64,000 bases of DNA from Hyphomicrobiales bacterium (GCA_930633525.1 CAKNFP010000002.1:1798001-1862000), one strand, 5' to 3'. Counted from the first letter of the stretch, positions 48,130 to 57,494 are shown. Notes: generated from the sequence alone by a model not told the origin. Translations and numbers: made by a program.

Positions 48130-48936
48130 CTACTGGTTTGTTGAATCATTGTCGGACCAGATGAATTCATGCTTCTTGCCTCTGCGAGTCATCGACATCT
48201 GGTATTCATAAATATCAGGTCGGTAAAGCGCCTCCAGAAATTCGATGGGATCGCCCTTCTCGTCGCGCACGACGCGCCGGATGCCGAGCAATGGGGCCCC
48301 AATATCGACATCGAGCAGGGGCGCCACCCGCGTGTCAGCGAGCTTCGCGGTGATGGTCTGGTCTGCGCGCGCCACCGTGACACCCGCTTTCTCAAAAAGG
48401 CTCAGCAACGGCCTTTCAAGTAATTGGTCAGCTTCGTAGTTACGCCCCACAGCTTCGGGCACATGGGTCGTGAGGAATGAAAAGGGCGTGTCTTCATGGC
48501 GCCTGACGCGTACCGCGCGTTGCACGATCGCGCCGGGTTCCAGTTCGAGCCGCGCGGCAATCTCGACCGTGGCCGGTACATAGTCGAACTCTATCAGGTC
48601 AACTCTCGTCTTGAGGCCCATGGCAAGCAGGTTTTCAAGCATGCCGCGCAGGCTGGTGTCGATCGGCGGCGGCGTGATGACGGGCTGAGCAAAGTTGCCC
48701 TTGCCATGACGACGTACGATCAGTCCTTCCGCGGCCAGGCGATCGAGGGCGCGCCTCACCGTGATGCGGGAGACTTTGAACAATTCCTCAAGCCGGTGCT
48801 CGGAGGGCAATGCTTTGCCCGCAGGGTAATCACCGTCGACGATCTGTTGCCTCAGGACGACATAGACTTGATGATGCAGTGGAGCCACAACCTCCTGCCG
48901 CAAGTCTTTCGGCCGCCTGGTGATGCCGGTCGTCAT
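48130..48936 (-). CDS. GntR-family (HutC/UTRA-type) transcriptional regulator
   Basis: The 268-residue protein has a GntR winged helix (about residues 18-85; LPSEHRLEELFKVSRITVRRAL, shown in part) and a UTRA effector domain (LRGMLENLLAMG through FLEALYRPDIY). UTRA regulators commonly sense small metabolites. Adjacent candidates are the SDR/GMC/ABC module to the right. Confidence 0.9.
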   Translation of the reverse strand: MTTGITRRPKDLRQEVVAPLHHQVYVVLRQQIVDGDYPAGKALPSEHRLEELFKVSRITVRRALDRLAAEGLIVRRHGKGNFAQPVITPPPIDTSLRGMLENLLAMGLKTRVDLIEFDYVPATVEIAARLELEPGAIVQRAVRVRRHEDTPFSFLTTHVPEAVGRNYEADQLLERPLLSLFEKAGVTVARADQTITAKLADTRVAPLLDVDIGAPLLGIRRVVRDEKGDPIEFLEALYRPDIYEYQMSMTRRGKKHEFIWSDNDSTNQ

Positions 48937-49033
48937 CGCTCTTCCTCATCCCCCTGACGACGATGCGCCTTTTCCTTACTGCGAGCCTTTACGCAACCTG
49001 ATTGCGATATCAAGCTGCTTAACCCAAAAAAGC

Positions 49034-49798
49034 TCAAGCAGCCGTCACGCCTCCATCCACACACAGTATTTGTCCGGTGATGAAGGAGGCGCCCGCGGAG
49101 GTGAGAAAGCGTAATGTTTCGGCCACCTCGGTTGCTTCTCCGAAGCGCCCAAGCGGAATGGTGCCCACGAGTTTTTCGGCGCGTGCCGTGTCCGCTCTTG
49201 CCACCGCCGTCATCGGTGTCGTGATGGGGCCGGGCGCAACGGCATTCACACGCACGCCGCGCGGCGCAAGTTCGAGAGCGAGGGCCTTGGTGAGGCCGTT
49301 CAGGCCAGCCTTCGAGGCGGCATAGGCGGCTGCGCGCGGATGCCCGATCATGCCGATCTGGCTCGATACGAAGGTTATCGCGCTGGGCGCACCGGAATCC
49401 ATCGCAAGCGCGCTGTCCCGCGCCAAGGTGAACCCGGCCGTGAGGTTGATGTCGAGCACGCGCTGCCAGTCGGCCAAGCCGGTCTCGAGCCCTGGCCGAT
49501 GATCGAAAATGCCGGCACATGAAACGAGGCCATCAAGACCGCCGAGAAGGCCGACCGCGACCTGCACCCACTCACTGGACCGCTCGAATTGGGTCAGATC
49601 GGCGGCGATGATGCGCTCTGAAGGGAGATCGGCGAGGCCTTCCTGGCGCCGAATGGCCTCGCCTTCTGCGGCATCGCGCACCAGCGCGACGCAATGCGCG
49701 CCATCCGCGAGTGCCAGCCGAAGGAACGCTAGCCCGATGCCTGAACCGGCACCTGTAACAAGCAGGCGACGGTCAGCCAAACTTGTAATACTTGTCAT
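49034..49798 (-). CDS. Short-chain dehydrogenase/reductase (classical SDR)
   Basis: The protein has about 254 residues with TGAGSGIG, the Ser of FVSSQIGM, YAASKAGLNGL and the C-terminal FITGQILCVDGG. ATG 49798 follows AAGGGG. It is divergent from the carboxymuconolactone-decarboxylase-like gene across 41 bp. Confidence 0.88.
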   Translation of the reverse strand: MTSITSLADRRLLVTGAGSGIGLAFLRLALADGAHCVALVRDAAEGEAIRRQEGLADLPSERIIAADLTQFERSSEWVQVAVGLLGGLDGLVSCAGIFDHRPGLETGLADWQRVLDINLTAGFTLARDSALAMDSGAPSAITFVSSQIGMIGHPRAAAYAASKAGLNGLTKALALELAPRGVRVNAVAPGPITTPMTAVARADTARAEKLVGTIPLGRFGEATEVAETLRFLTSAGASFITGQILCVDGGVTAA

Positions 49799-49839
49799 GT
49801 CCGACACCCCTTGCATGATGATTCGAGGAGACGTCCCCG

Positions 49840-50547
49840 ATGACTACGCCTCTCGATTTGACTGAGCTTCTGTCCGGCATTCGTGCCAAGCGCGGCTATC
49901 TGCTGCCGCATCATGGACTGATGGCGATTACCGCGCCGGCGTTGCTCGATGCTTATGACGCCGCCTATACCGCGATGGCCCTCGATGACCGGGTCTTGAG
50001 CCATCACGATCGCGAGTTTGTCTGGCTTGCGATCCTGATCGCGACCGATGAGGCGATCGCCACCCACCACATCGCCAAGTTCAAGGCAGCTGGCGGAACG
50101 GATGAGGAGGTGGAGGTCATCCTGACGGTGACCGCGCTCGCACTCGGCTTCGAATCCTACCGCTTCGTTGCAAAGAACTGGCTTATCCATCTGCCCGCCT
50201 GCGATCCGCGGGCGATTTACCTGCGCGCACTGCGCACCGCGGCGGCCAACGTCCCGATGCGCCTCGTCCATATGGCTGCGGCGGCTGTCTTCGTCTGCAA
50301 GGCGGGTTGGGATGCCGTCGCCCTGCAGATCGTTGCCGCCTATGAGGATGCGGTTCCGGAGCTCGATCTGGCGGAAGCCGTCTCGCTGACGATGTTCCCT
50401 GGCAGTGTGCCGCATTTCGTGGAGGCTGCGCGCGTATGGCGGGAGCTGATTGTCGAGGGCAAAGTACCAGCCTCCCAGATGTTTCGTGACTGGGCTGATA
50501 TGTCGGGCCAGGGCGGTTTTGACGAAGCAAGTCGCACCGCGCGTTGA
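49840..50547 (+). CDS. Carboxymuconolactone decarboxylase-like (AhpD-fold) protein 1
   Basis: The 235-residue all-helical protein resembles two CMD repeats. The hallmark helix reads REFVWLAILIATDEAIATHHIAKF in segments; the CxxC of AhpD peroxidase relatives is absent (Asp-Glu-Ala) but the His pair stays, as in PcaC-type decarboxylases. It is paralogous to the protein at 56311-57024. The reaction is unknown. Confidence 0.7.
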   Translation: MTTPLDLTELLSGIRAKRGYLLPHHGLMAITAPALLDAYDAAYTAMALDDRVLSHHDREFVWLAILIATDEAIATHHIAKFKAAGGTDEEVEVILTVTALALGFESYRFVAKNWLIHLPACDPRAIYLRALRTAAANVPMRLVHMAAAAVFVCKAGWDAVALQIVAAYEDAVPELDLAEAVSLTMFPGSVPHFVEAARVWRELIVEGKVPASQMFRDWADMSGQGGFDEASRTAR

Positions 50548-50553
50548 AAGCAC

Positions 50554-50577
50554 AGCGCGGCGGGCATTCGCCGCGTT
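50554..50577. terminator. Hairpin between convergent genes
   Basis: CGCGGCG and CGCCGCG (50556-50562 and 50569-50575) form a perfect 7-bp stem with a 6-nt loop, with weaker pairs extending it. It lies between the convergent CMD-like and GMC genes. No T-run follows. Confidence 0.45.
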
Positions 50578-50579
50578 GC

Positions 50580-52211
50580 TCACGACGCCTCTCCGAGGAT
50601 GAAATCGCTCGCACGCTCGGCGATCATCATCGTTGGCGCATGTGTGTTGGAAGACGGCATGCGCGGCATGATGGATGCGTCGACCACACGCAATCCTGCG
50701 ATGCCACGCACCTTGAGATGCTGGTCAACGACGGCCAGATCATCCGTGCCCATCCGGCAACTTCCGACCGGGTGGAAGACGGTGTCGGCGATACCCCGGA
50801 GCCAGTGCTCGATATCGGTGTCTGAGACGATATCCGGTCCCGGAGCGAGCTCTGGCCCCCGGAAGCGGTCGAAAGCCGGCTGGGCGAAGACACGGCGCAG
50901 CGCCTTGACGCCCTCGCGTAACACGCGCAGATCAGCCGGATCGGAGAGGTAATTGGGCTTGATCCGCGGCGCGGCGAGTGGATCGGCGCTGCCAATCGTG
51001 ATCTCACCGCGGCTATTGGGGCGCAACTGATAGACATTGGCGAAAAAGCCGTGACCGTCGTAGCGACCGCTGGCCTTGGCCAGGAACGGCAATCTCAGGG
51101 CCGCAGTTGAGAGGCCCGGGAGGAAATGCGACTGCAGGTCCGGCTCGTCGAGTGCGGGATCTGACTTGAAGAAGGCGCCGCCTTCAAGCGGGAAGGAGGC
51201 CGCCGGCCCATTCTTGAGAAAAATGGCCCTGAGAAGGGCCAGCGCCGCGCGATCGCCGCGCAAGGTGCTGTAAAGCGTGACGGGCTCAAGGCACGCATGC
51301 TCCACCCTGGCCAGAAGGTGGTCTTGCAGGTTTTTGCCCACGCCTTTGAGGTCCCGCACGACGGGAATGTTGTGGCGGTGAAGTAGATCCGCGTCGCCGA
51401 TGCCGGAATGCATCAGCGCGGCGGGAGAGTTCACCGTGCCGCAGGACAGAATGACATCCCGCTCAGCACGGATCGATTGCCGCTCACGACCGGCCAGGAT
51501 CTCGACTCCTGTCGCACGTCCGTTCTCTACGATGACCTTCAGGAGGCGCGCATCCGTTCGAATCACGAGATTGGGCCGTTGCCGCGCAGGGCCAAGGAAG
51601 GCGCGCGCTGCGCTCCAACGCTCCCCATTCTTCGTGGTGAAATCGTACCGGCCAAAGCCTTCCTGCGTTTCACCGTTAAAATCGAGATTGAACGGGTAGC
51701 CGGCTTGCTGCCCAGCGGCAACAAAGGCATCGAACAAGGGGTTGGGTGTGTTCGGCCGCGAGATGGGCAGCGGCCCGGTGCCACCATGGAAGGCATTGGC
51801 GCCTGGCTGGTAGCTCTCGCTGCGCATGAAAGCGGGCAAGACCTTGTCGAACGACCACTCCGGCAAGCCCATCTGAGCCCACGCATCGTAGTCCAGCCGC
51901 GTGCCACGGGTATACACCATGCCATTGATGGCTGACGAGCCGCCAAGTACGCGCCCGCGCGGCCAGAACAGCTCTCGGTTGTTGAGATGAGGTTCCGGTT
52001 CCGTGCGGTAGAACCAGTTGGCATAGCGACTGCGCAGTAAGACACCGGTCATCAGCGGAACGCGGAAAAGGGGATTCCAATCTCGTCCGCCTGCCTCCAG
52101 GAGAAGCACGCGATGGCGGGGATCGGCGGACAGGCGGTTGGCAAGGACGCAGCCGGCCGAGCCAGCGCCAACGATGATAAAATCGAATCCCACGGATGCC
52201 CCATTTGACAA
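50580..52211 (-). CDS. GMC-family FAD-dependent oxidoreductase (choline dehydrogenase-like)
   Basis: The 543-residue flavoprotein has the FAD motif VGAGSAGCVLA (residues 14-24), GMC signature 1 in LGGSSAINGMVYTRG, and the C-terminal catalytic His of VFHPVGSCRMG plus NTHAPTMMIAERAS. It oxidises an alcohol, possibly an aryl alcohol or polyol. It is divergent from the SDR operon with a palindrome in the spacer. Confidence 0.9.
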   Translation of the reverse strand: MSNGASVGFDFIIVGAGSAGCVLANRLSADPRHRVLLLEAGGRDWNPLFRVPLMTGVLLRSRYANWFYRTEPEPHLNNRELFWPRGRVLGGSSAINGMVYTRGTRLDYDAWAQMGLPEWSFDKVLPAFMRSESYQPGANAFHGGTGPLPISRPNTPNPLFDAFVAAGQQAGYPFNLDFNGETQEGFGRYDFTTKNGERWSAARAFLGPARQRPNLVIRTDARLLKVIVENGRATGVEILAGRERQSIRAERDVILSCGTVNSPAALMHSGIGDADLLHRHNIPVVRDLKGVGKNLQDHLLARVEHACLEPVTLYSTLRGDRAALALLRAIFLKNGPAASFPLEGGAFFKSDPALDEPDLQSHFLPGLSTAALRLPFLAKASGRYDGHGFFANVYQLRPNSRGEITIGSADPLAAPRIKPNYLSDPADLRVLREGVKALRRVFAQPAFDRFRGPELAPGPDIVSDTDIEHWLRGIADTVFHPVGSCRMGTDDLAVVDQHLKVRGIAGLRVVDASIMPRMPSSNTHAPTMMIAERASDFILGEAS

Positions 52212-52223
52212 ATTACTTGTACT

Positions 52224-52236
52224 TTGTTTATAACAA
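52224..52236. promoter_or_regulatory. Palindrome in the GMC-SDR spacer
   Basis: TTGTT-TAT-AACAA is a perfect 5-3-5 inverted repeat just upstream of the GMC start and inside the 116-bp divergent spacer. A wider pair CTTGT...ACAAG (52216-52237) surrounds it. This style fits UTRA-type GntR operators; the regulator at 48130-48936 is the nearest candidate. Confidence 0.45.
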
Positions 52237-52327
52237 GAATAACAGAGGTCGATGGAAATAACAACGTGTAATGGTCGCGTGGACGTGAGGGCGAAGAGGC
52301 CTTGATCTGCTGCGGGGGAGAGGGTTG

Positions 52328-53074
52328 ATGCAGCATTCGGCGGAACGCCCGCTTTCAGGGCAGGTTGCGCTTGTCACGGGCGGCGCGCGTGGGATCGGGG
52401 CGGCGGTCTGTCAAGCTCTCGCGCAGGATGGGGCGACCGTCTATGCGGCGGACTTGTTGTCCTGTGAAGAAACCGTGGCTGCGATTGCCGAGGCGGGCGG
52501 CCTGGCGCATGCGCGCAAACTCGACGTCTCCGATCGTGAAGCCTGCGTCGCTCTCGCCGATGAAATCGTGGCGGCCGAGCAGCGTCTCGGTATACTTGTC
52601 TGCAATGCGGGGATCTGCCCTCCGGGTACGGTGACGGGCGACTGGGAGCAGTGGGATCGCGTCATCGATGTGAACGTAAACGGGACGCAGGCCTGTATCG
52701 CCGCCTGCTGGCCGCACATGATCGCGCGGGGCTATGGGCGTATTGTCCTGGTGAGTTCGATGGCCTATTATCAGGGCGGTGTCATTGTAGGCACGGAGTA
52801 TTCCGCATCGAAAGGTGCGGTTGCGGCAATGGCCCGGCATGTTGCCCGTAATGGTGGTCCGCACGGAATACTTTGCAATGCTGTAGCACCTGGCGTGATC
52901 GCAACAGACATGACTGCCAGTTTCTCCAAGCCTGATCCGCAAGCTATCCCTCTACGGCGCGTTGGAACGGCCGAGGATGTTGCGGGGCCGGTGCGCTTCC
53001 TGTGCGGGCCCTATTCAGCCTACATGACCGGTACTATTTTGAATGTCACGGGCGGCATCGTACTCGCGGCGTGA
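52328..53074 (+). CDS. Short-chain dehydrogenase/reductase (classical SDR)
   Basis: The 248-residue protein has TGGARGIG, NAGICPPG, SSMAYYQGG and YSASKGAVAAM. ATG 52328 follows a GGGGGAGAGGG run; the TTG at 52325 is less likely. It heads a rightward operon of six genes ending at 57024. Confidence 0.88.
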   Translation: MQHSAERPLSGQVALVTGGARGIGAAVCQALAQDGATVYAADLLSCEETVAAIAEAGGLAHARKLDVSDREACVALADEIVAAEQRLGILVCNAGICPPGTVTGDWEQWDRVIDVNVNGTQACIAACWPHMIARGYGRIVLVSSMAYYQGGVIVGTEYSASKGAVAAMARHVARNGGPHGILCNAVAPGVIATDMTASFSKPDPQAIPLRRVGTAEDVAGPVRFLCGPYSAYMTGTILNVTGGIVLAA

Positions 53075-53083
53075 GGGGGCGAT

Positions 53084-53545
53084 ATGAGCATGGATCACGT
53101 GGCTGCCAAGGTCGCAATCGAGGCTGACGAGCGTCTACTGGCAAAGCTGGCGCTCGGCGCGGATACGCTGCATGTGCTCGGCCGGGATTTGCTGGCGCGT
53201 GCGCCGGCCCCGTTATGTGCGAAAATTGTGTTGGGGCGCCGCACTGTCCTGATGCTCGCCCAGGATGGCACGGGTTTCGACAACGAACGTTTCCTCGATC
53301 TTAAGATCAATACCGTGTTCAATTGCGGGCATAGTTCGCTCTGGTGGTTCCATCACCTGCGCGCGACTGGCCGTACGCTTGCGGATGTCGGGTGGGCAGA
53401 TCAAAAAGCTGTCATCGACATGGGCGGTGGTGTCCCGCTTTTCGCCGGGGCGCAGCTTGTGGGTGCGCTTGCCGTGTCAGGGCTGCCTCATGAGGATGAC
53501 CACGCTTTGATTATGGAGTCCGTACGCCGGATGATCGAGGCTTGA
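53084..53545 (+). CDS. UPF0303/HbpS-like small protein
   Basis: The 153-residue protein resembles the PF03928 group (HbpS/GlcG/UPF0303): the C-terminal region MGGGVPLFAGAQLVGALAVSG and PHEDDHALIMESVRR is characteristic, and KINTVFNCGHSS with VGWADQ also fits. Members bind haem or act in glycolate-linked operons; some are small oxidoreductase partners. The role here is unknown. Confidence 0.78.
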   Translation: MSMDHVAAKVAIEADERLLAKLALGADTLHVLGRDLLARAPAPLCAKIVLGRRTVLMLAQDGTGFDNERFLDLKINTVFNCGHSSLWWFHHLRATGRTLADVGWADQKAVIDMGGGVPLFAGAQLVGALAVSGLPHEDDHALIMESVRRMIEA

Positions 53546-53608
53546 TAAAGACGTTCAATTGCTAGCAGTAACGCAACAAAAACGGATAACGCACAGGGGA
53601 ACATAGTT

Positions 53609-54679
53609 ATGGCAAACAAGGCAGGTTTTTCCCGTCGATCGGTCATGGTCGCCGCTGGCGGTGTTGCAGCCATGAGTTTTCTGCCGAAAACGGTCTATGC
53701 TCAGGCGTCCATGCCCGAGCTGACGACCCTCCGCTCCACGTCGAAATCATGGCTTTGGGCCGCTGAGGACTATGCGACGGCAGCTGGCTTCTTTACGGAA
53801 GCCCGGGTGAAGGTCAATTCCAACGCCTCCAACCGCGGCACCAATGTCGCTGCGCTGCAGGGCGGTGGCGTGGATATCGTCCTGGGGGATCCCGGCGAGG
53901 TCCTGCGGGCCCGGACGCAGAACCTGCAAATCCGCACATTCATCGCGACGGTCAATCGTTATGCGAGCCATGTTCTCCTGAAGAAGGACATCCTGGCGAA
54001 ACGCGGCGTTGACGAGACGTCACCGCAGAACAAGAAGGTCGAAGCGCTGAAGGGACTCAAGCTGGGCACAACCGGGCCAGGTGCCGCGCCTGACGCGCTG
54101 TTCCGCTACCTTGCCGCGTCAGCCGGGCTCGATGCGAACAAGGACTTTCAGCTGGTCCCGATCCAGGGTGGTGGGCCTGCAATTCTCGCTGCTCTGCAGC
54201 AAGGTGTGATCGAGGGCTTCTGCCTCTCCTCTCCGACTGCCGACATGGCGGTGCAGAAGCAGGACTGCGGCTACCTCTTCCAGATGGCGCTCAACCCGCC
54301 CGCGGATATGAAGGAAGTCCAGTATATCGTTGCCTCCGCGGGCGAAGCGACGATTGCGAGCAAGCGGGATGCATTGGAACGCTATGCGCGCGGCATCGCC
54401 CTTTCCCTGCGTTCGATCAAGAATGAGCCTGAAAAGTTCAAGGCCTGGGCCAAGGATTGGTTTGAGGGTCTGGAGCCGGACACGTTCAACCTGGCCTTTT
54501 CCAACAATGGCGCGATTTACTTCGACGATCCTACGCCAAAGCGCGCTTTGCTCGAGAAGAACATCGCCTTCATCAATACGGTCAACCAGCAGATGGGCGC
54601 GTCCGCGCTCCCGACAACTCTGTCCTTTGAAACCGTCTGCGATCCCTCGATAGCGGACGCAGCGATGAAGGGTCTGTAA
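53609..54679 (+). CDS. ABC importer substrate-binding protein (NMT1/SsuA-like)
   Basis: The 356-residue precursor has a twin-arginine-type leader (FSRRSVMVAAGGVAAMSFL, cleavage near VYA-QA) and the NMT1/THI5-like fold. It is coupled to the following ATPase (stop and start share TAATG). Family ligands include sulfonates, nitrate, thiamine precursors and phthalates; a small aromatic or sulfonated substrate is possible. Confidence 0.88.
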   Translation: MANKAGFSRRSVMVAAGGVAAMSFLPKTVYAQASMPELTTLRSTSKSWLWAAEDYATAAGFFTEARVKVNSNASNRGTNVAALQGGGVDIVLGDPGEVLRARTQNLQIRTFIATVNRYASHVLLKKDILAKRGVDETSPQNKKVEALKGLKLGTTGPGAAPDALFRYLAASAGLDANKDFQLVPIQGGGPAILAALQQGVIEGFCLSSPTADMAVQKQDCGYLFQMALNPPADMKEVQYIVASAGEATIASKRDALERYARGIALSLRSIKNEPEKFKAWAKDWFEGLEPDTFNLAFSNNGAIYFDDPTPKRALLEKNIAFINTVNQQMGASALPTTLSFETVCDPSIADAAMKGL

Positions 54680-55464
54680 TGACTGCGGCGGCCATCAGCA
54701 TTGAGCGGGTAGACAAGCGATATGTTGGGCGCGGCCGCGAGGTCGTCGCGCTGGACCATGTCTCGCTTACGATCGAGGAAGGCGAATTCGTCGCCTTCGT
54801 CGGCCCGTCCGGTTGCGGCAAATCCACGTTGCTGAACATGATCGCCGGGATCATTCCGATGACCTCGGGCACGATTGTGCATGATGGCCGGAATGTTACC
54901 GCGATCAACCGGCGTGTTGGCTATCTGACCCAGGCCGACAGCGTGCTCCCCTGGCGCACCGTCGAACGCAACGTCAGTCTGCCGCTCGAATATCGCGGTG
55001 TGCCAGTGGCGCAGCGGCAGAAGCGCGTCGAGGAGATGCTGGCGCTCGTTGACCTCAAGGGATTCGGAAAGGCCTTTCCGAAGGAGCTCTCCGGCGGCAT
55101 GCGCAAGCGTGTCGCGCTCGCGCAGATGCTGGCCTATGGCCCCGACACGCTGCTGATGGACGAGCCATTCGGGGCCCTTGATGCCCAGCTCAAGTTGGTG
55201 ATGCAGCAACAGCTGCTTCGCATCTGGCAGGAGCAGAAGAAGACAATCGTCTTTGTGACCCATGATCTGGCTGAGGCGATCGCGCTCGCCTCGCGCGTGA
55301 TCGTGTTCTCCGGCCGGCCCGGGCGCATCAAGTATATCGAGAAGATCGACATTCCCTATCCGCGTGATGTCTTCAAGGTTCGCTTCCTGCCGGAGTTCGA
55401 GGCGGCCTATGATAACCTCTGGCGCGAGCTCTCGCCGGAAATCGCCAAGGGAGAGGACCTGTGA
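54679..55464 (+). CDS. ABC importer ATPase (SsuB/TauB-like)
   Basis: The 261-residue ATPase has Walker A GPSGCGKST, signature LSGGMRKRV, Walker B LLMDEPFGALD and the switch His in VTHDLAEAI. It belongs to the nitrate/sulfonate/taurine group. Confidence 0.92.
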   Translation: MTAAAISIERVDKRYVGRGREVVALDHVSLTIEEGEFVAFVGPSGCGKSTLLNMIAGIIPMTSGTIVHDGRNVTAINRRVGYLTQADSVLPWRTVERNVSLPLEYRGVPVAQRQKRVEEMLALVDLKGFGKAFPKELSGGMRKRVALAQMLAYGPDTLLMDEPFGALDAQLKLVMQQQLLRIWQEQKKTIVFVTHDLAEAIALASRVIVFSGRPGRIKYIEKIDIPYPRDVFKVRFLPEFEAAYDNLWRELSPEIAKGEDL

Positions 55465-55478
55465 GCGGAGGACGGGCC

Positions 55479-56306
55479 ATGCAGATCGATGAAGGGGCCG
55501 CGGTTGGCACGAGTGCTCCGTCGAAAGCGGTGCGTGACTTCGAGGCTGGGCTCATGCGCCGCAAGGTGCTGGTCTATGTATGCCAGCTGGCTTTCGGTGT
55601 CGTTTTTCTTGCGTTCTGGCAGTGGGCGTCCGGTCGGTTGATCGATCCCTTCTTCGTGTCCTCGCCAAGCGCTGTCTTCGGCAAGCTCTACACATGGCTC
55701 CTGAACGGCGAACTCGTCCGCCATCTTTCGATCACCCTGTATGCGACAGCCATCGGCTTTCTGATCGGCTCGGCGATCGGCTTCGCGCTCGGACTGATTT
55801 TCGGCAAGTTCGCTTTCCTCGCGGAGGTGCTCGACCCTTATATCACGGCGCTCTACAGCATTCCGAAGCTCGCGCTGGCACCTCTTTTCATCATCTGGTT
55901 CGGCATCGGCATTGAATCGAAGATCGCCGTGTCAGCGTCGATCGTATTCTTCGTTGTCTTCCTCAATACGTTCTCCGGCGTGCGCGAGGTCAACCCCATC
56001 TACATCCATGCCACGCAGATCATGGGTGCCTCCCAATGGGGCGTGATGCGCACGGTCATCATTCCGTCGGCGACCGCCTGGGTCATCACCGGGCTCAAGG
56101 TTTCCGTCCCCTACGCATTGGTCGGGACGGTCATCGGCGAGTTCATGTCGGCCAATCGCGGCATCGGCTTCATCATCGCCCAGGCGACGGGCCTGTTCGA
56201 CACGAATTCCGTTTTCGCCGGCATCATCATTCTGGCCGTGGTAGGCGCCATCATCAACGGGCTCTTGAAGGTGACGGAGGGCTGGCTCCTTCGCTGGCGG
56301 AGCTGA
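55479..56306 (+). CDS. ABC importer permease (SsuC/TauC-like)
   Basis: The permease has about 275 residues and BPD_transp_1 helices; the EAA-like loop is near HATQIMGASQWGVMRTVIIPSA. ATG 55479 follows GGAGGA at 6 bp; a GTG at 55461 overlapping the previous stop is the alternative. It completes the SBP-ATPase-permease set. Confidence 0.9.
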   Translation: MQIDEGAAVGTSAPSKAVRDFEAGLMRRKVLVYVCQLAFGVVFLAFWQWASGRLIDPFFVSSPSAVFGKLYTWLLNGELVRHLSITLYATAIGFLIGSAIGFALGLIFGKFAFLAEVLDPYITALYSIPKLALAPLFIIWFGIGIESKIAVSASIVFFVVFLNTFSGVREVNPIYIHATQIMGASQWGVMRTVIIPSATAWVITGLKVSVPYALVGTVIGEFMSANRGIGFIIAQATGLFDTNSVFAGIIILAVVGAIINGLLKVTEGWLLRWRS

Positions 56307-56310
56307 GACG

Positions 56311-57024
56311 ATGTCGCGCGACACTGAGGTTTCGGCCGAACTGCGGGAGCGCATCGAGGCGTTGCGACGGGGACGCGGTTTTCTTCTGCCGCATCACGGG
56401 GCTATGGCTGTCGCCGCGCCGGATCTGCAGGATGCCTATTTCGGCATGTACAAGGCGCTGACGCAGACCGACAGGCATCTGTCGGGCTTCGAGCGTGAGG
56501 CGGTCTGGTTCGCCATCCTCATCGCGGCGAAGGAAGCGATTGGAACCCACCATGTCGAGCTCTTCTTCAACGAGGGCGGTACGCAGGCTCAGGCGCGCCT
56601 GCTGACGCGGCTCGCTGCGTTCGCGCTGGGTTCCGAGGCTTTCGCCTTCATTGACCGGAGTTGGGCGTCTTCCTTCCCGGAACTCGCAGGACAGGACGCC
56701 TATCTCGCGGATTTCGAGGCGCTGATCGATGAAAGCATCCTGCCGGCTGGAGTCAGCCACCTCGCCATGGCGGGTTTGCAAGCTGCGCTCGGGCGCAAAT
56801 GGGGCCTCGCCGCCCATATCCGGGCGATCTATCGGCGGGATATTTCCGAGGATGCGCTCGTCGAGGCCATGAGCCTCATCATGTGGCCCGTCGGCGTGAA
56901 CCATTTCCTCGATGCCTGCGGTGTCTGGGTAGACCTGATGGCTCGCGGCGAGGTCACGCCGTCGCCGCGCTACCGAGCCTGGGCGGAAACCCCGCGCCAG
57001 GGCGGACATCCCGAACGCGGATGA
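56311..57024 (+). CDS. Carboxymuconolactone decarboxylase-like (AhpD-fold) protein 2
   Basis: The 237-residue paralogue of 49840-50547 has a similar size and the same motif layout (LLPHHGAMAVAAPDLQDAY, AILIAAKEAIGTHHVELFF). It lacks the CxxC but keeps the His pair. It is the last gene of the SDR-UPF0303-ABC operon. Two copies bracketing the module suggest both act on its substrate. Confidence 0.7.
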   Translation: MSRDTEVSAELRERIEALRRGRGFLLPHHGAMAVAAPDLQDAYFGMYKALTQTDRHLSGFEREAVWFAILIAAKEAIGTHHVELFFNEGGTQAQARLLTRLAAFALGSEAFAFIDRSWASSFPELAGQDAYLADFEALIDESILPAGVSHLAMAGLQAALGRKWGLAAHIRAIYRRDISEDALVEAMSLIMWPVGVNHFLDACGVWVDLMARGEVTPSPRYRAWAETPRQGGHPERG

Positions 57025-57465
57025 CGAAGGTCCGGCCTTCGGTCGCGTCGATTTCCACATTCATACCGTAGACGGATTGCACGGCACTGGCGGGAAGAAC
57101 GTGTTCCTGTCGCCCTCCTTGACGATGATCGCGTCGATATAGAGGGATGCGCACTAGCGGATCCGCTCAATACATAGCCCGGCACGGTCCGGCTTTTTGC
57201 AATCGGTGAGTTGCGTCCGTCGCTCCTCGGTCCCCGCCGCACGGATGAAATGAGAGTCCCTCGATCACGGGGCTTGCGGCAGCGGAGAATCATCCGCCGC
57301 ATACGGACCAGATCCGTCTTTGCGCTTGCCTTGGAGGCACGGACGCTTGTGAGTCGTGCCAGGTGTCGGTGCGAGGACCACGCCGAGACACAACCGCTTC
57401 GAATGGTCGCAGAACCTCCCATCTATTTTACAGGGAATCGCAGGGGTTCTGACAGGGCGTGGCCC
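57025..57465. other. Intergenic region with a possible coding remnant
   Basis: No intact gene was found. On the minus strand 57015-57150, one frame reads RQEHVLPASAVQSVYGMNV and EIDATEGRTFVI, which looks protein-like and lacks a clear start or full domain. It could be the end of a decayed gene. The rest is unremarkable until the promoter at 57466. Confidence 0.3.
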
Positions 57466-57494
57466 TTGAGCATGAAAAAAGTGGCATCTATAAT
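57466..57494 (+). promoter_or_regulatory. Sigma-70-like promoter of the cbb3 operon
   Basis: TTGAGC (57466-57471), a 17-bp spacer and a perfect TATAAT (57489-57494) would start transcription near 57501, about 35 bp before the first gene. It is the only near-consensus promoter I noticed in the window. Confidence 0.65.

Noticed and set aside
53084..53545. GlcG of a glycolate oxidase operon
   Set aside because: The small protein fits the broad PF03928 group but no glcDEF genes are nearby, so the glycolate role is not supported.
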